A stretch of 64,000 nucleotides of DNA from Marivirga atlantica (lineage in GTDB: Bacteria; Bacteroidota; Bacteroidia; Cytophagales; Cyclobacteriaceae), in contig NZ_JAERQG010000004.1 of NCBI RefSeq assembly GCF_016734805.1, forward strand, positions 1 through 64,000, read 5' to 3'. Positions 9,546 through 18,806 of the stretch are shown piece by piece. The notes beneath the pieces were generated by a model. It was not told the origin of the DNA, made no database searches, and saw only the letters and a program-made list of their open reading frames with translations. A program made the position numbers and the translations under genes. The first letter of the stretch is position 1, and each line of letters begins with the position of its first letter.

Positions 9546-10502
9546 TTAAAAAACCTCTAAATCACCTAATGAAGGTGTCCAATTGCTAAAATCTTTAAAA
9601 GAAGTAACTGATTCCATGGCTAGCGGTCTGATAGTGACATCCGGACCTAATGAACGCTTGAACTTTAACAAACCTGGTAATTTAATCTCTGTAAAGCCAT
9701 CAATACTCATATAATCAAAATCTATTGATGATTTATAAAGCTCTTTTATCAGTTGCTGTTTGTCTTTATTCCTACCAAAAGCATCACATATTCTAAGTTC
9801 CTTTCCCATTGAGCCTAATTTAATTCTAAAAATACAGCAAGCCTTATCGTTAAAGTGTGCATAATAAGGAATAATGGGAATGTCTAAATAACGCCACTTA
9901 AGATAAGCCAATGAAAAGACAGTATTTATATGAGCCGATGAAGACTCGAAATTAAATTTAAAGTTATCGAAAGCATCTTCCAACTTAAATTGATCAGCCT
10001 GTGGTATCTCTAGAAATTCAGCATCAAGCTTAGCTTTCAACTTATGCTTAACAATATTTAATGGATTCTTGATACTAAGTTGAATGGGTAGTTTACCAGC
10101 CTCCTGCCATCCCATTTTCAGGTAACCCGGTTTACTTTGTTGGTTGGGCGTGTTGTAAACTAAATCGACACCTTTCGCTTTACAATCATCTAATAAACCT
10201 AAAGTTAGTTTCTTAAATATGCCTTTCCCTTGATGTTTAGGATCTGTAGCTGTATCTACCGCTCTAATAGCACTGTAAGTCGCATCTGCGCCCTGCCAAT
10301 TCCATTTCATAAATGCCCTTACACCTATTATTTGATCAGCCTCTGTAGCTATCCAAACCGGAGATGCACCAAATGGATTATTGATATGCTTCCATTGCCA
10401 ATAGGCTTCTGACTTTGGCATTAAAGATTCTCCCAGGCTGGCTTTAAGCAATTTAATAATAGCTGGTATATCATTTTTTGTGGCAGGTCTAATTTCCATC
10501 AT
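9546..10502 (-). CDS. GNAT-family N-acyltransferase
   Basis: The N-terminal half (residues 1-140) is a GNAT acetyltransferase domain, with the acetyl-CoA-binding loop DPKHQGKGIFKKL near residues 92-104 and VYNTPNQQSKPGYLKMGW near 119-136. The C-terminal half (about 150-318) has no motif I recognise and may be a second, degenerate acyltransferase-like domain. Such proteins are frequent in exopolysaccharide clusters, where they acylate sugar amines. The start region overlaps the upstream glycosyltransferase gene by 14 bases, and the downstream deacetylase follows after 23 bases, so acylation and deacylation genes are adjacent. The substrate is unknown. Confidence 0.8.
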   Translation of the reverse strand: MMEIRPATKNDIPAIIKLLKASLGESLMPKSEAYWQWKHINNPFGASPVWIATEADQIIGVRAFMKWNWQGADATYSAIRAVDTATDPKHQGKGIFKKLTLGLLDDCKAKGVDLVYNTPNQQSKPGYLKMGWQEAGKLPIQLSIKNPLNIVKHKLKAKLDAEFLEIPQADQFKLEDAFDNFKFNFESSSAHINTVFSLAYLKWRYLDIPIIPYYAHFNDKACCIFRIKLGSMGKELRICDAFGRNKDKQQLIKELYKSSIDFDYMSIDGFTEIKLPGLLKFKRSLGPDVTIRPLAMESVTSFKDFSNWTPSLGDLEVF

Positions 10503-11712
10503 TCAAAACATCTAAATAAACGTCTTCTAATTCATTTACCATCCTTTTCAAACTGAAGGAATCTAACACTCGCTCTCTGGCTTTCCTCGCAAGTGATAAT
10601 CTCAATTTATTATCTCGCAATATTTCAAGTTTTTCTGCTAGTTGATCCCACTCGTCAACATCCACCATTAAGCCACTTATATCCTTCTGAATCACCTCTT
10701 TTACTCCTCCTGCATTGGTAGTGGCAACTGCACATTCCATACTCATAGCCTCTAATAAAGCAATAGGCAATCCCTCAAATTCTGAAGTCATCATGAATAT
10801 GTCCATCAATGAAAACCAATCCCTGGTATTAGTTTGCAAACCGGGTAGAAATAATTTATCTGTAAGTCCGAGTTGGTCTCTTAAATCAAGCAACTGCTGA
10901 GCGAAGGGTCCATTTCCTACTATGACGGCTCGTAATTTAGGATTAACCAATGAAGCGGCATGAAACACCTTAATCCACTCTAATAAACGCTTTTGAAATC
11001 TGAAAACCGATATAGTACCTACAATGAGCATGTCAGAATCAGCCTTTTTTTGAGTAGAAAGATTCTTTAAGATTTCCTGGCCGTTATCAAAGGCTAATGC
11101 TTTCTCAGCATTATTACTTGTTCTAAAATTATCAGATGATGTATCATTCGTCAACTCATTCGCTGAAATCAGCAATTCTTCTATAGACTTTCTTTGAAAG
11201 AAATCGGTGTTAACTCCATTAAGTACAGTTTGAACCGGTATTTTTGGATGGATTTTGTCTTTTATTGATACCTCAACATCAGTACTTACAGCTATAGCCT
11301 TAGACTGCCAGTTAAAAGTTATTTTATTTAACAAGAAAGTAAGCTGATGATAGCGCTCTTGCTTATTATGCTCAGTATAAATTAAGGGAAGTCCTGTCTG
11401 TTTATAAACAAGCCTGGCAAGAAATCCGGCCCAAGGTAAATGCGCATGAATTACTTGAATACCATGTTTTTTGACATAAGCTTTTACTTTAGCTGTTTGC
11501 AGTAAAAGTTCTATGTTATTTTTGGCAGAGAGGCAAGTCACGAAAGCTCCTGCATCCTTTAAAGCACTTTCCATTTGATCCTTCCACGGGAGGAAATAGA
11601 TATAATGAAACTCAAATTGGTCTTGGTTATGTAATTTAAGCGTTTCGGGAAGTAGCATTTCTGCACCTCCCCTACCAAGTGATTTTATAATATGGAGAAT
11701 CTTAATTTTCAT
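10489..11712 (-). CDS. Glycosyltransferase family 4
   Basis: GT4-type glycosyltransferase of 407 residues. The N-terminus KILHIIKSLGRGGAEMLLPE is the acceptor-domain signature. The donor domain holds GTISVFRFQKRLLEW near residues 233-247, VGNGPF near 265-270 and the EGLPIALLEAMSMECAV region near 315-331. An insertion of about 30 polar residues (about 190-225) lies between the two Rossmann domains. It is the first gene of the 7.4-11.7 kb minus-strand operon and faces the Wzy-like gene across a 141-base divergent intergenic region that should hold both promoters. Sugar specificity is unknown. Confidence 0.9.
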   Translation of the reverse strand: MKIKILHIIKSLGRGGAEMLLPETLKLHNQDQFEFHYIYFLPWKDQMESALKDAGAFVTCLSAKNNIELLLQTAKVKAYVKKHGIQVIHAHLPWAGFLARLVYKQTGLPLIYTEHNKQERYHQLTFLLNKITFNWQSKAIAVSTDVEVSIKDKIHPKIPVQTVLNGVNTDFFQRKSIEELLISANELTNDTSSDNFRTSNNAEKALAFDNGQEILKNLSTQKKADSDMLIVGTISVFRFQKRLLEWIKVFHAASLVNPKLRAVIVGNGPFAQQLLDLRDQLGLTDKLFLPGLQTNTRDWFSLMDIFMMTSEFEGLPIALLEAMSMECAVATTNAGGVKEVIQKDISGLMVDVDEWDQLAEKLEILRDNKLRLSLARKARERVLDSFSLKRMVNELEDVYLDVLNDGN

Positions 11713-11853
11713 AATGAACCAAAATGATAAAGATAGGTAGAACTCATCTTCAAATAAATAATTAACTGTGCTAATTTAGAGTATATTCTAATTGTGATGT
11801 GATTAATGATATTTTGATTACTAGAGTTTAGCTAAACTGATTACTTTTGAAGT

Positions 11854-13110
11854 ATGTTATACGGCATCTTTATTATTACGCTCTCTTACTTTATCTCCAT
11901 GCAGGTGATAGACCGAATGATGCCGGTAAGAAGAAGGAAGAATAATTCACCTTTACCTAACCATAGTAGAAAGGATAATAAATTTCTAAAAAGGCTTTTT
12001 TGGTATCATTTATTTTTATCATTTGTTTACTATATCTATGCCGTTTTCAATCCTTCTGATTCAAGCAACTATTACCGTAAAATCATAGAATACTACCGAG
12101 GACCGGAATGGTCAGATTTTTATGGTACCTCTACCACATTTATTGAGTGGTTTGGCTTCCCCTTTGTGCATGGGTTAGGATTCACTTATGAAGCTATGAT
12201 GGCTTTGTTTTCGTTTTTGGGTTTTTTAGGCTTCATCTATTTTTATAAATTTTTTAGAGAAAGAATTATATTCGAGAACAAGCTATTTGGGTTTGATTTA
12301 TTCCATCTATTTTTCCTTTTACCCAACCTTCATTTCTGGTCAGGTTCATTTGGTAAAGGTTCTTTTATCTTTCTAGGAATTGGGCTGCTATTCTATGGGC
12401 TTAATAATATACCTAAAAGGTATTGGATTTTAATAATAGGCGCACTACTTACTTACCACATTCGTCCTCATATCTTGTTGGTCATATTGGCTTCTTCATT
12501 AATAGGATTCACGTTCAGTACCAAAGGTGTTGGTTGGGGGTTAAAATTAATTATGATTCTAATTGCAGCATTTAGTCTGGCATTCATATATCAAGATGTC
12601 TTTAGGATGGTTGGAGTTAATGAGGAAACCTTTCTAGAAGAAGGACTTAATATGAGTCATAGAGCAAGAGAGTTATCCTCTGCAACCTCAGGCTTAGATA
12701 TTACCAGTATGAGTTTACCAGAGCAAGTATTTACTTTTCTTTTTAGGCCTTTATTTTTTGATGCACCTGGTATGTTAGGTATCATAGTTTCATTTGAAAA
12801 CGTTTTTTTACTTCTAGTCACTTTGACATTCCTATTTAGAGGTGGTTTATTTTTTATTTTGAAGGGAGATTTTGCAGTGAAGACTTCATTCTTTAGTTTT
12901 ATTACAGTTTCAATAGCTTTAGCTCAGATATCAGGTAACTTAGGAATTGCTATCAGACAGAAAAGTCAGGTGATGATTTTATTCCTATTTGTGATCATTC
13001 AGTTATATGACGATCAAAAGAAAAGTGAATTTAGAGCACGAATGAGGGCGGCAAAGAGAAAGGCTGTACTGAATCCATTAGATTCGGGATATTTACAAGA
13101 ATTAGACTGA
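11854..13110 (+). CDS. Multi-spanning membrane protein, Wzy polymerase-like
   Basis: Hydrophobic protein of 418 residues with roughly ten predicted membrane segments, several of them rich in Phe and Leu. It ends in a basic cytoplasmic tail (RARMRAAKRKAV near residues 394-405). The location in a polysaccharide locus and the topology fit a Wzy-type repeat-unit polymerase (EpsG/O-antigen-ligase-like), which joins lipid-linked repeats on the periplasmic side. No diagnostic Wzy motif was identified; that class diverges strongly, so the call rests on context. It is the only plus-strand gene in the locus. TACTTTTG at 11842-11849 resembles a -7 box but sits too close to the ATG to be convincing. Confidence 0.6.
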   Translation: MLYGIFIITLSYFISMQVIDRMMPVRRRKNNSPLPNHSRKDNKFLKRLFWYHLFLSFVYYIYAVFNPSDSSNYYRKIIEYYRGPEWSDFYGTSTTFIEWFGFPFVHGLGFTYEAMMALFSFLGFLGFIYFYKFFRERIIFENKLFGFDLFHLFFLLPNLHFWSGSFGKGSFIFLGIGLLFYGLNNIPKRYWILIIGALLTYHIRPHILLVILASSLIGFTFSTKGVGWGLKLIMILIAAFSLAFIYQDVFRMVGVNEETFLEEGLNMSHRARELSSATSGLDITSMSLPEQVFTFLFRPLFFDAPGMLGIIVSFENVFLLLVTLTFLFRGGLFFILKGDFAVKTSFFSFITVSIALAQISGNLGIAIRQKSQVMILFLFVIIQLYDDQKKSEFRARMRAAKRKAVLNPLDSGYLQELD

Positions 13111-13214
13111 TTATCAAAAATTCAGCTTTATTAGAGTTAAAGAGACATTAAAATACTGAAAGGAAAAAATCTTAGCGTTTACTCAAATGCTACCTTCCTG
13201 CAAGTATGGAGTTA

Positions 13215-14300
13215 TTAAAGCTGTAATATTTGGTGATAGATAGATTCAAAGCGCTCTGCTATTTTAGGCATCATAAATTCCTCCTGAATCAGGTTCTTAG
13301 CATTTTGACTCATTTTCTTTCTTAGTTCCTGATTTGTTAAAACTTTATGGATTTTTGAGATGTATTCGGCTTTATCGAAAGCTTTAATTATATAACCATT
13401 TTGATCATTAATCACCACCTCTGGAATTCCACCTACTTCTGAAGCTATGACTGGCTTCCCACAAGAAAGAGCCTCCAGAATAACACCTGGTAAACCCTCT
13501 ATTTTTGAAGGCATTACCATTATATCAGCTGCTTTAATATAAGCTACAGCATTACTTCGATAACCCAAAAACCTTACTTTTTTCTCTATTCCTAAGTTTA
13601 CAACTTGCTCATTCAATTGATTCCTCAGTGGCCCATCTCCTATCAGCCATAATTCATTACCGTTGTCTTCCTTTAAATATTCAGCAAAGATTTCCATTAG
13701 AAAACTATGGTTTTTTTCTTTGACGAATGAGCCTACATTAATCCAAACTTTATTTTGAGAAAGCCTTTCTATTACTTCTAGCTGGCTAAAATCAAAAGTA
13801 CCTATGGTGCCAGTAGCTGTAATAGCTTTAGCCTTTGGATATAAACGAATTAAATCCTGCCGACAATTTTCACTAACAGATATGGCAAAATCCATCTTAT
13901 TGAGGAAAAACTGGTTTAACCATAAATGAGCTTTAGATTTGATAAAGTCAGACATCTTATTCGCATTCCTAAACGCCAGCTTTGCCTTCCACTTATATAA
14001 CATTTTAGAAAGCGCAGCATATTTAAGAGTATCACCCGCATTCGCCTGTACCAGATCATAACCCTCACTTCGAATTATTTTAGCCAATCTTTTATAAGCT
14101 TTAAAATCCCAGAATCGTTTATTTTGTATAGCCCCCAAACTTATGTAGTTTAGGTCATATTGGAGTTCTCCATTATTTTCACCAAATAAGATCAGTATAT
14201 CTACATCATGTCCAAGTTTTTGAAGCTCCAATGAAAGTTGGCAAGCGAATATCTCTGCTCCTCTTAATTGTGGCCTTTGAATGATCTGTAGGATTTTCAA
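13215..14300 (-). CDS. Glycosyltransferase family 4
   Basis: GT4 glycosyltransferase of 361 residues. The N-terminus KILQIIQRPQLRGAEIFACQ contains the GAE acceptor-domain signature. The C-terminal domain has NVGSFVKEKNHSFLMEI near residues 191-207, LIGDGPLRNQL near 219-229 and MPSKIEGLPGVILEALSCG near 262-280. The only available start is TTG at 14300; an in-frame stop precedes it closely and the signature begins at once. It is the last gene of the minus-strand block and ends 105 bases from the convergent Wzy-like gene. It probably adds one sugar of the repeat unit. Confidence 0.88.
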   Translation of the reverse strand: MKILQIIQRPQLRGAEIFACQLSLELQKLGHDVDILILFGENNGELQYDLNYISLGAIQNKRFWDFKAYKRLAKIIRSEGYDLVQANAGDTLKYAALSKMLYKWKAKLAFRNANKMSDFIKSKAHLWLNQFFLNKMDFAISVSENCRQDLIRLYPKAKAITATGTIGTFDFSQLEVIERLSQNKVWINVGSFVKEKNHSFLMEIFAEYLKEDNGNELWLIGDGPLRNQLNEQVVNLGIEKKVRFLGYRSNAVAYIKAADIMVMPSKIEGLPGVILEALSCGKPVIASEVGGIPEVVINDQNGYIIKAFDKAEYISKIHKVLTNQELRKKMSQNAKNLIQEEFMMPKIAERFESIYHQILQL

Positions 14301-14407
14301 TTCTTAATCAATTTTTTAGTGTTAATATTAATTAGAGGGGTCATTTAAGGTGAAAAAGTAGAATTCATTTTATTTAATACTCTGACCAATTCAATGGATA
14401 ATCAAGG

Positions 14408-15631
14408 CTAAATACCAAAGTACTCCTCGATCATTCGAATTTGTTTTGAGACTCCCATTTCCTTTATCGCATATTCACGGGCCCTTAAACTGGCTGCCAT
14501 CAAACTTTCCTTATCCTGCTCAAGGTCAAGTATCATTTGCCCTATAGCTTCCTTGCTCTTGGGTTCTACCAACCAGCCACCATTACTATCTTCAATAACA
14601 TGTTTAACGTCTCCCATAGCAGAAGCAATAACAGGTACTCCTGCAGCAAAAAACTCTCTAAGCTTCAAGGGAGAATAATGAAAACCTTCATTAGAATTAG
14701 AAGGCAGCACAGCCAAATCAAAACTACTTATGTAATTATGAACCTCATTATGAGGTACATTACCTGTAAATATCACTCTTTCATCCAAGCCAAGTTCATT
14801 AACTTTTTCCTGAAGGCCTAGACGTTCAGGACCATCTCCAACCAATAATAATTTTGCATTTGGTTTCGATGAGGATATATATTCAAATGCCCCGATCAAT
14901 AGATCAAGACTATGAAATTTACGAAAACTACCTATCCACCCAATTACAAAGCTATTTTCTAATCCTAAAGAATTACGCACTCCTGCAGCATCCGTTTCAT
15001 CAAATCTCTTGTTAGAAACAGTGCAAGGTGTAATCATAATTTTATTCTCATTTACACCTAATTCAATTACGGACCTTTTTACCTCTTCACTCACTACTAA
15101 AACCAGGTCAGCCATCTTTAAAGGCTTAGCATCCCCCCATTTCTTAGAAAACCACTCCCAACCTAATCGGTGGACTCCCCATTTCTTTGATTCCCAGACA
15201 TATGGTGCATCTACAAAGAGGACGGAAGGTTTTCCTAATTTCTTGGCAATTTCTAACCCTTTCGTTTGAAACAAATCATGATGCTGCCAAACAAAAGGTG
15301 CATTACTGAAACGCTCAACATTAATATCTATAGATTTAATCTCTTCATAATACCAGCGCAAGTCTTTTATAAATGTCTCTGCTAGTTTACTTAAACTCGA
15401 TTTACGAAATCCGCTTACTTTTTTACTATTCTTTTTCTCAACACTCTTGGAGAAACATTTTGCTCTAATCTCGCTTGATGCAAATGAATAACCTCCGGCA
15501 ATAACCTCTGCATTACCATATTTATCCTCAATTCCCTCTGCCCAGTTTGCTATTGTAACCCACACGGCATCAGCCCTCAGTCTTGAAAAACTTGGTGTAA
15601 ATAAAGGGACTTTAATTTTACCTTTATTCAT
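14408..15631 (-). CDS. Glycosyltransferase family 4
   Basis: GT4-like protein of 407 residues. The C-terminal donor domain has IGWIGSFRKFHSLDLLIGAF near residues 230-249, LVGDGPERLGLQEKV near 259-273 and LPSNSNEGFHYSPLKLREFF near 304-323, where the final Glu-containing segment corresponds to the EX7E region. The N-terminal domain starts with an unusual MNKGKIKVPLFTPSFSRL and is long. The ATG at 15631 overlaps the pyruvyltransferase-like stop by 8 bases, so the two are probably coupled. The sugar is unknown. Confidence 0.88.
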   Translation of the reverse strand: MNKGKIKVPLFTPSFSRLRADAVWVTIANWAEGIEDKYGNAEVIAGGYSFASSEIRAKCFSKSVEKKNSKKVSGFRKSSLSKLAETFIKDLRWYYEEIKSIDINVERFSNAPFVWQHHDLFQTKGLEIAKKLGKPSVLFVDAPYVWESKKWGVHRLGWEWFSKKWGDAKPLKMADLVLVVSEEVKRSVIELGVNENKIMITPCTVSNKRFDETDAAGVRNSLGLENSFVIGWIGSFRKFHSLDLLIGAFEYISSSKPNAKLLLVGDGPERLGLQEKVNELGLDERVIFTGNVPHNEVHNYISSFDLAVLPSNSNEGFHYSPLKLREFFAAGVPVIASAMGDVKHVIEDSNGGWLVEPKSKEAIGQMILDLEQDKESLMAASLRAREYAIKEMGVSKQIRMIEEYFGI

Positions 15632-16682
15632 AATTAGTTTGGTCAGAAATAGCCAGTAGATTAGAAATCTCTTTTTTCAAATCTGATTTTTTAGTTGGAT
15701 CATAAAATATTGCTTGGTGATCTGGCTCAAAACAAGCTCTATAATTTCCTATTTTCTTATAATGATTATCAAAGAGTAATTGTGGCTTTCCGATCAAGGT
15801 GGAAATAATATGACCATGTAATCTATCTGTAATAATAATCTTTCCTCGACTCAAAATCCGAATACCTCGATTTAACCTTCTTTGAGCTAAGAGGTCAAAC
15901 TGATTAGCATTAATTTTCCATAATTTATTACGAACAAAGGTGGAGTTTCTAAATATTCTTTGAACCAGTCGTCTGATTCGAACGGTTATTTTCGGACTAA
16001 ATCTAGAATAGTACCTACCAGGCTCCCCCATAAGCCAGTCTAGCTTCTCAATTTTAAATCTTGTATTTTCTATGCTGTGACCAGCTGACTCATGATCAGT
16101 TCTAGACAACCAAACAGCATCTACTTTTGGCTTACCTTTTCTTAACAAAGCTCCTAAAGCAAACGCCATGTCCGGACAAAGCTCTACTTGTAAATTCAAT
16201 TCATTCAAAACATCAAAACTTATCTTATCTCTTACCAAAATTTTTAAATCTGGGTGTTCTTTAGCCACCTTACCAAACTTGTATTTTTCAGCATCATTAT
16301 CAAAAAAAACACTCTGAGGCAATTGAATAATACTGTAATCTTTAAGAGTTGAAATAATTCTTTCTCTAAAATTTTGATGTTCTGGCCAAACACTTCCTAA
16401 ATTACCCCCACCATGTAAAAGTACAATTCCTCCTTTTCCTAATTTTTTGTGTAAAGCTTTTTCCGAAAATGTATAAATATCACATTGATAAACAACTTCA
16501 ACTCCTATTTTCTTTAAAGCTGCTTTTTCACCTAACCAAATAGCATTATCGCCAACATTATTGTGATTTGGAAAATCAAGCAGAGCAACTTTAGACTTAC
16601 TGCTCAAACACTGACCAAGACAGTTGTAAATTAGCTTTTGCTGCTCTATTATGGTATCTAAATATATATTCTTATGATACAT
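15624..16682 (-). CDS. Polysaccharide pyruvyl transferase family protein
   Basis: Member of the family that transfers pyruvate from phosphoenolpyruvate onto sugar hydroxyls, giving acidic ketals, in exopolysaccharide and cell-wall polymer synthesis. The 352-residue protein shows NVGDNAIWLGE near residues 42-52, LLHGGGNLGSVWP near 88-100 and the C-terminal TDRLHGHIISTLIGKP near 295-310. All three are typical of the CsaB/PssM-like family. A 60-base gap separates it from the upstream GT29-like gene, and the following GT4 gene overlaps it by 8 bases. Some members act as glycosyltransferases, so the exact reaction stays open. Confidence 0.85.
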   Translation of the reverse strand: MYHKNIYLDTIIEQQKLIYNCLGQCLSSKSKVALLDFPNHNNVGDNAIWLGEKAALKKIGVEVVYQCDIYTFSEKALHKKLGKGGIVLLHGGGNLGSVWPEHQNFRERIISTLKDYSIIQLPQSVFFDNDAEKYKFGKVAKEHPDLKILVRDKISFDVLNELNLQVELCPDMAFALGALLRKGKPKVDAVWLSRTDHESAGHSIENTRFKIEKLDWLMGEPGRYYSRFSPKITVRIRRLVQRIFRNSTFVRNKLWKINANQFDLLAQRRLNRGIRILSRGKIIITDRLHGHIISTLIGKPQLLFDNHYKKIGNYRACFEPDHQAIFYDPTKKSDLKKEISNLLAISDQTNYE

Positions 16683-16742
16683 TATATCTTTAATTTGGAA
16701 TTGTCACATGACAGCTTTCAAAAGAATTATAATCAGCTGTTA

Positions 16743-17510
16743 TTAGATAACTTTAAGTTTTTTTGCTAGTTCCAAGTTATCACTCTCTATAATTGAATAA
16801 AGCTTCTGATCTACAAATATATTTTTTGCTGATGCTTTCTCTATTAAATCAAGGACATTTAAATATTCCTTTTCAACATCATGTAATCCTTGATTCTCAA
16901 TATGTTTTTGATTTGCCTTCATATCTCGAACATTATCACGATAACCTTTTGCATAAGGTGTCTTAAAAAATGTAAAACCGGTAATCAATATCTCCTCACA
17001 TTGCACACTAAGAACAGAATGTAGTGCATAATAACCTCTTGTTGGATGATAGCTCCCAAAGCTTCTAGTTATACTGTTAAAAAGCTTTTTAGGCAATACA
17101 TATATTGATTCTTTTGTATTTAAGTATTTTTTAAAATAATTAAACATGAGCCGCCAACCCTTTTTGTCATAGCGGGGTTGAATAAGGTATTTTACTCCAA
17201 ATTTTTTGAATAGTTTCCAGTCCAATGGACCGCCTCCACCTGAATCCACGTTCTCGTAAAAATTATGAATTAAAATATCCGTTTTAGAGCCTAAGTATTT
17301 TTCGTTTTCAGGGTTCCACGTGATCAAAGTCTTATTTAATCTTATGACATAATCATAATTGTCAATGACATTACCATTTTCATGATCAAATGCCGAATCT
17401 GCAGGCCCAACTACAGCCACCTTTTTTCCGTAATAAATCTTACTCGGCTTGAAGATTCTAATTTTAAAAGGCATTATCAATAAACCGAGAATAGCTTTAA
17501 TCCACTTCAT
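16743..17510 (-). CDS. GT29 (sialyltransferase)-like glycosyltransferase
   Basis: A 255-residue protein resembling glycosyltransferase family 29, the family of animal sialyltransferases that use CMP-sugar donors. A sialylmotif-L-like stretch covers residues 31-58: VAVVGPADS, then IDNYDYVIRLN. A sialylmotif-S-like stretch covers 156-168 (PTRGYYALHSVLS), followed by EEILITGFTFF. No membrane anchor is obvious beyond a hydrophobic N-terminus (residues 5-16). It overlaps the HAD phosphatase gene by 4 bases (ATGA), which sits in turn behind a CMP-sugar synthetase and an aldolase. The context therefore supports transfer of a CMP-activated sugar acid (inference). Donor and acceptor are unknown. Confidence 0.72.
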   Translation of the reverse strand: MKWIKAILGLLIMPFKIRIFKPSKIYYGKKVAVVGPADSAFDHENGNVIDNYDYVIRLNKTLITWNPENEKYLGSKTDILIHNFYENVDSGGGGPLDWKLFKKFGVKYLIQPRYDKKGWRLMFNYFKKYLNTKESIYVLPKKLFNSITRSFGSYHPTRGYYALHSVLSVQCEEILITGFTFFKTPYAKGYRDNVRDMKANQKHIENQGLHDVEKEYLNVLDLIEKASAKNIFVDQKLYSIIESDNLELAKKLKVI

Positions 17511-18130
17511 GAGAATTTGCTAATATAATTTTTACTAACTGTAGTAAGAGCTGGATTATTAAAACCATAAAACTTTATTCCATTTACTTTTGCAGCCTCA
17601 AAATCATTAACAGAATCTCCAATTAGAATAGATGTAGCAGATTCTATATTTTCCGTATCTATTAAGTGTTTAACCAATTCATCTTTTGCAGTTGGAGATC
17701 CATAGATCCCTTTGAAAAATTTCTCAATCTCTACCGCTTTGCAAATTTGACGCAACTCTTTTTGATCTGAACCGGACACTATAAACATCTTATAGTTTTC
17801 ATAAGTATGCTTGATAAAATTTACGGTTTGACTAATAAGAAACTCAGGTTTTTTTAGGTTCTCCAGCATAATCAAAGAGAATCTCATAGCTAATTCCTGA
17901 ATTTCCTCATCACTTACATCTTCCTTTCTAATCTCTTCAAAGAAATATCTAAATTTCACGTAGCGCGATAAGCCACCGTTTGCTTTGTGATAAGCTATTA
18001 ATTTATTGACCTGTTTTTCAGGATAATCCTTTAAGACTTTCAAGAATCCTTGATCTCTTATTGGCATAGAATCCATAATTACGCCATCAAAATCCCAGAA
18101 AATGGTTTTAATTCCTGTAAAGTTTATCAT
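17507..18130 (-). CDS. HAD-superfamily phosphatase
   Basis: HAD-like hydrolase of 207 residues from the ATG at 18130. Motif I is DFDGV (nucleophile Asp13, acid Asp15), motif II is VSGSD near residue 116, the motif III lysine is in TAKDEL, and motif IV is ILIGDSVNDFEAA near 170-182. A helical cap (about 16-90) is present, as in beta-phosphoglucomutase-type HADs. An upstream TTG at 18145 is possible but the ATG is more likely. It sits between the CMP-sugar synthetase (23-base overlap) and the GT29-like gene (4-base overlap). A plausible task is dephosphorylating a sugar-acid phosphate before CMP activation, as KdsC or NANP do (inference). Confidence 0.85.
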   Translation of the reverse strand: MINFTGIKTIFWDFDGVIMDSMPIRDQGFLKVLKDYPEKQVNKLIAYHKANGGLSRYVKFRYFFEEIRKEDVSDEEIQELAMRFSLIMLENLKKPEFLISQTVNFIKHTYENYKMFIVSGSDQKELRQICKAVEIEKFFKGIYGSPTAKDELVKHLIDTENIESATSILIGDSVNDFEAAKVNGIKFYGFNNPALTTVSKNYISKFS

Positions 18131-18806
18131 AAATAGCTTCTGCAATTAAAAAATCTTCCTCCCAATCAATGTCAAAAGATTCGATTTTATTTTGAGTAAA
18201 AAGATATGGCTTGCTACCAATTCTATCTAATTTTTCAAGGTAAACTCTTCTCGAAGTCATAAATACTGCATGATTCACTTCATATAAAATTGGTAAATCC
18301 TGTGTTCTTGGCCATTTCCCTTCTGAATGCTCATAATTGATGATTTCAGCTCTTTTATTCAAAATGAAATTTTGCAATTCTGTGGTGGTAATCAGTGAGT
18401 CGTATCCCTCTCCCACCTTTTTAAAATATTGATTTATTACATTATCATAAACTTCAGCAGTTGCAAAAGGTGTAGTAGCATGACCCCATAAAATATGTCC
18501 TTCTTTAATGATAGTTGGTACATACCTAATTAATTCACTAAGTGGTGTACTATCCAGACATAACTCTTCGGGTCTATGAATAACTTTTATTTTACTTTCA
18601 GATGGATCTAAATCCATTGCGATATCTATGCTGACTTCATCATTGGTTGACAGCACAATGCAATTAAGCCTTGTAACTTCAAGCAACTGCTTCAATTTTA
18701 GCCTTACTATTCCTCCTTCAATACCTGCAAAGGTTCTGGTATTCTTATTCCTCACCCTTTGACTACCCTTTCTGATAGGCAGGAAAAAGCTCACAAAATC
18801 ACTCAT
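18108..18806 (-). CDS. CMP-sugar-acid synthetase (acylneuraminate cytidylyltransferase family)
   Basis: A 232-residue cytidylyltransferase of the NeuA/KdsB type that would activate a 2-keto sugar acid with CTP. The nucleotide-binding loop is LPIRKGSQRVRNKN near residues 9-22, a variant of the usual PARGGSKRIPRKN. LSTNDEVS near 52-59, HRPEELC near 77-83 and the C-terminal FDIDWEEDFLIAEAIY near 212-227 match the family. It overlaps the aldolase stop by 4 bases and the HAD gene by 23 bases. It is a second, sequence-distinct enzyme of this class in the window (the other is at 28387). Its sugar is probably the product of the adjacent aldolase (inference). Confidence 0.87.
   Translation of the reverse strand: MSDFVSFFLPIRKGSQRVRNKNTRTFAGIEGGIVRLKLKQLLEVTRLNCIVLSTNDEVSIDIAMDLDPSESKIKVIHRPEELCLDSTPLSELIRYVPTIIKEGHILWGHATTPFATAEVYDNVINQYFKKVGEGYDSLITTTELQNFILNKRAEIINYEHSEGKWPRTQDLPILYEVNHAVFMTSRRVYLEKLDRIGSKPYLFTQNKIESFDIDWEEDFLIAEAIYDKLYRN

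Noticed and set aside
16743-17510. Eukaryotic contamination as the source of the GT29-like gene
   Set aside because: The gene overlaps its bacterial neighbour by 4 bases in an operon, with similar base composition.
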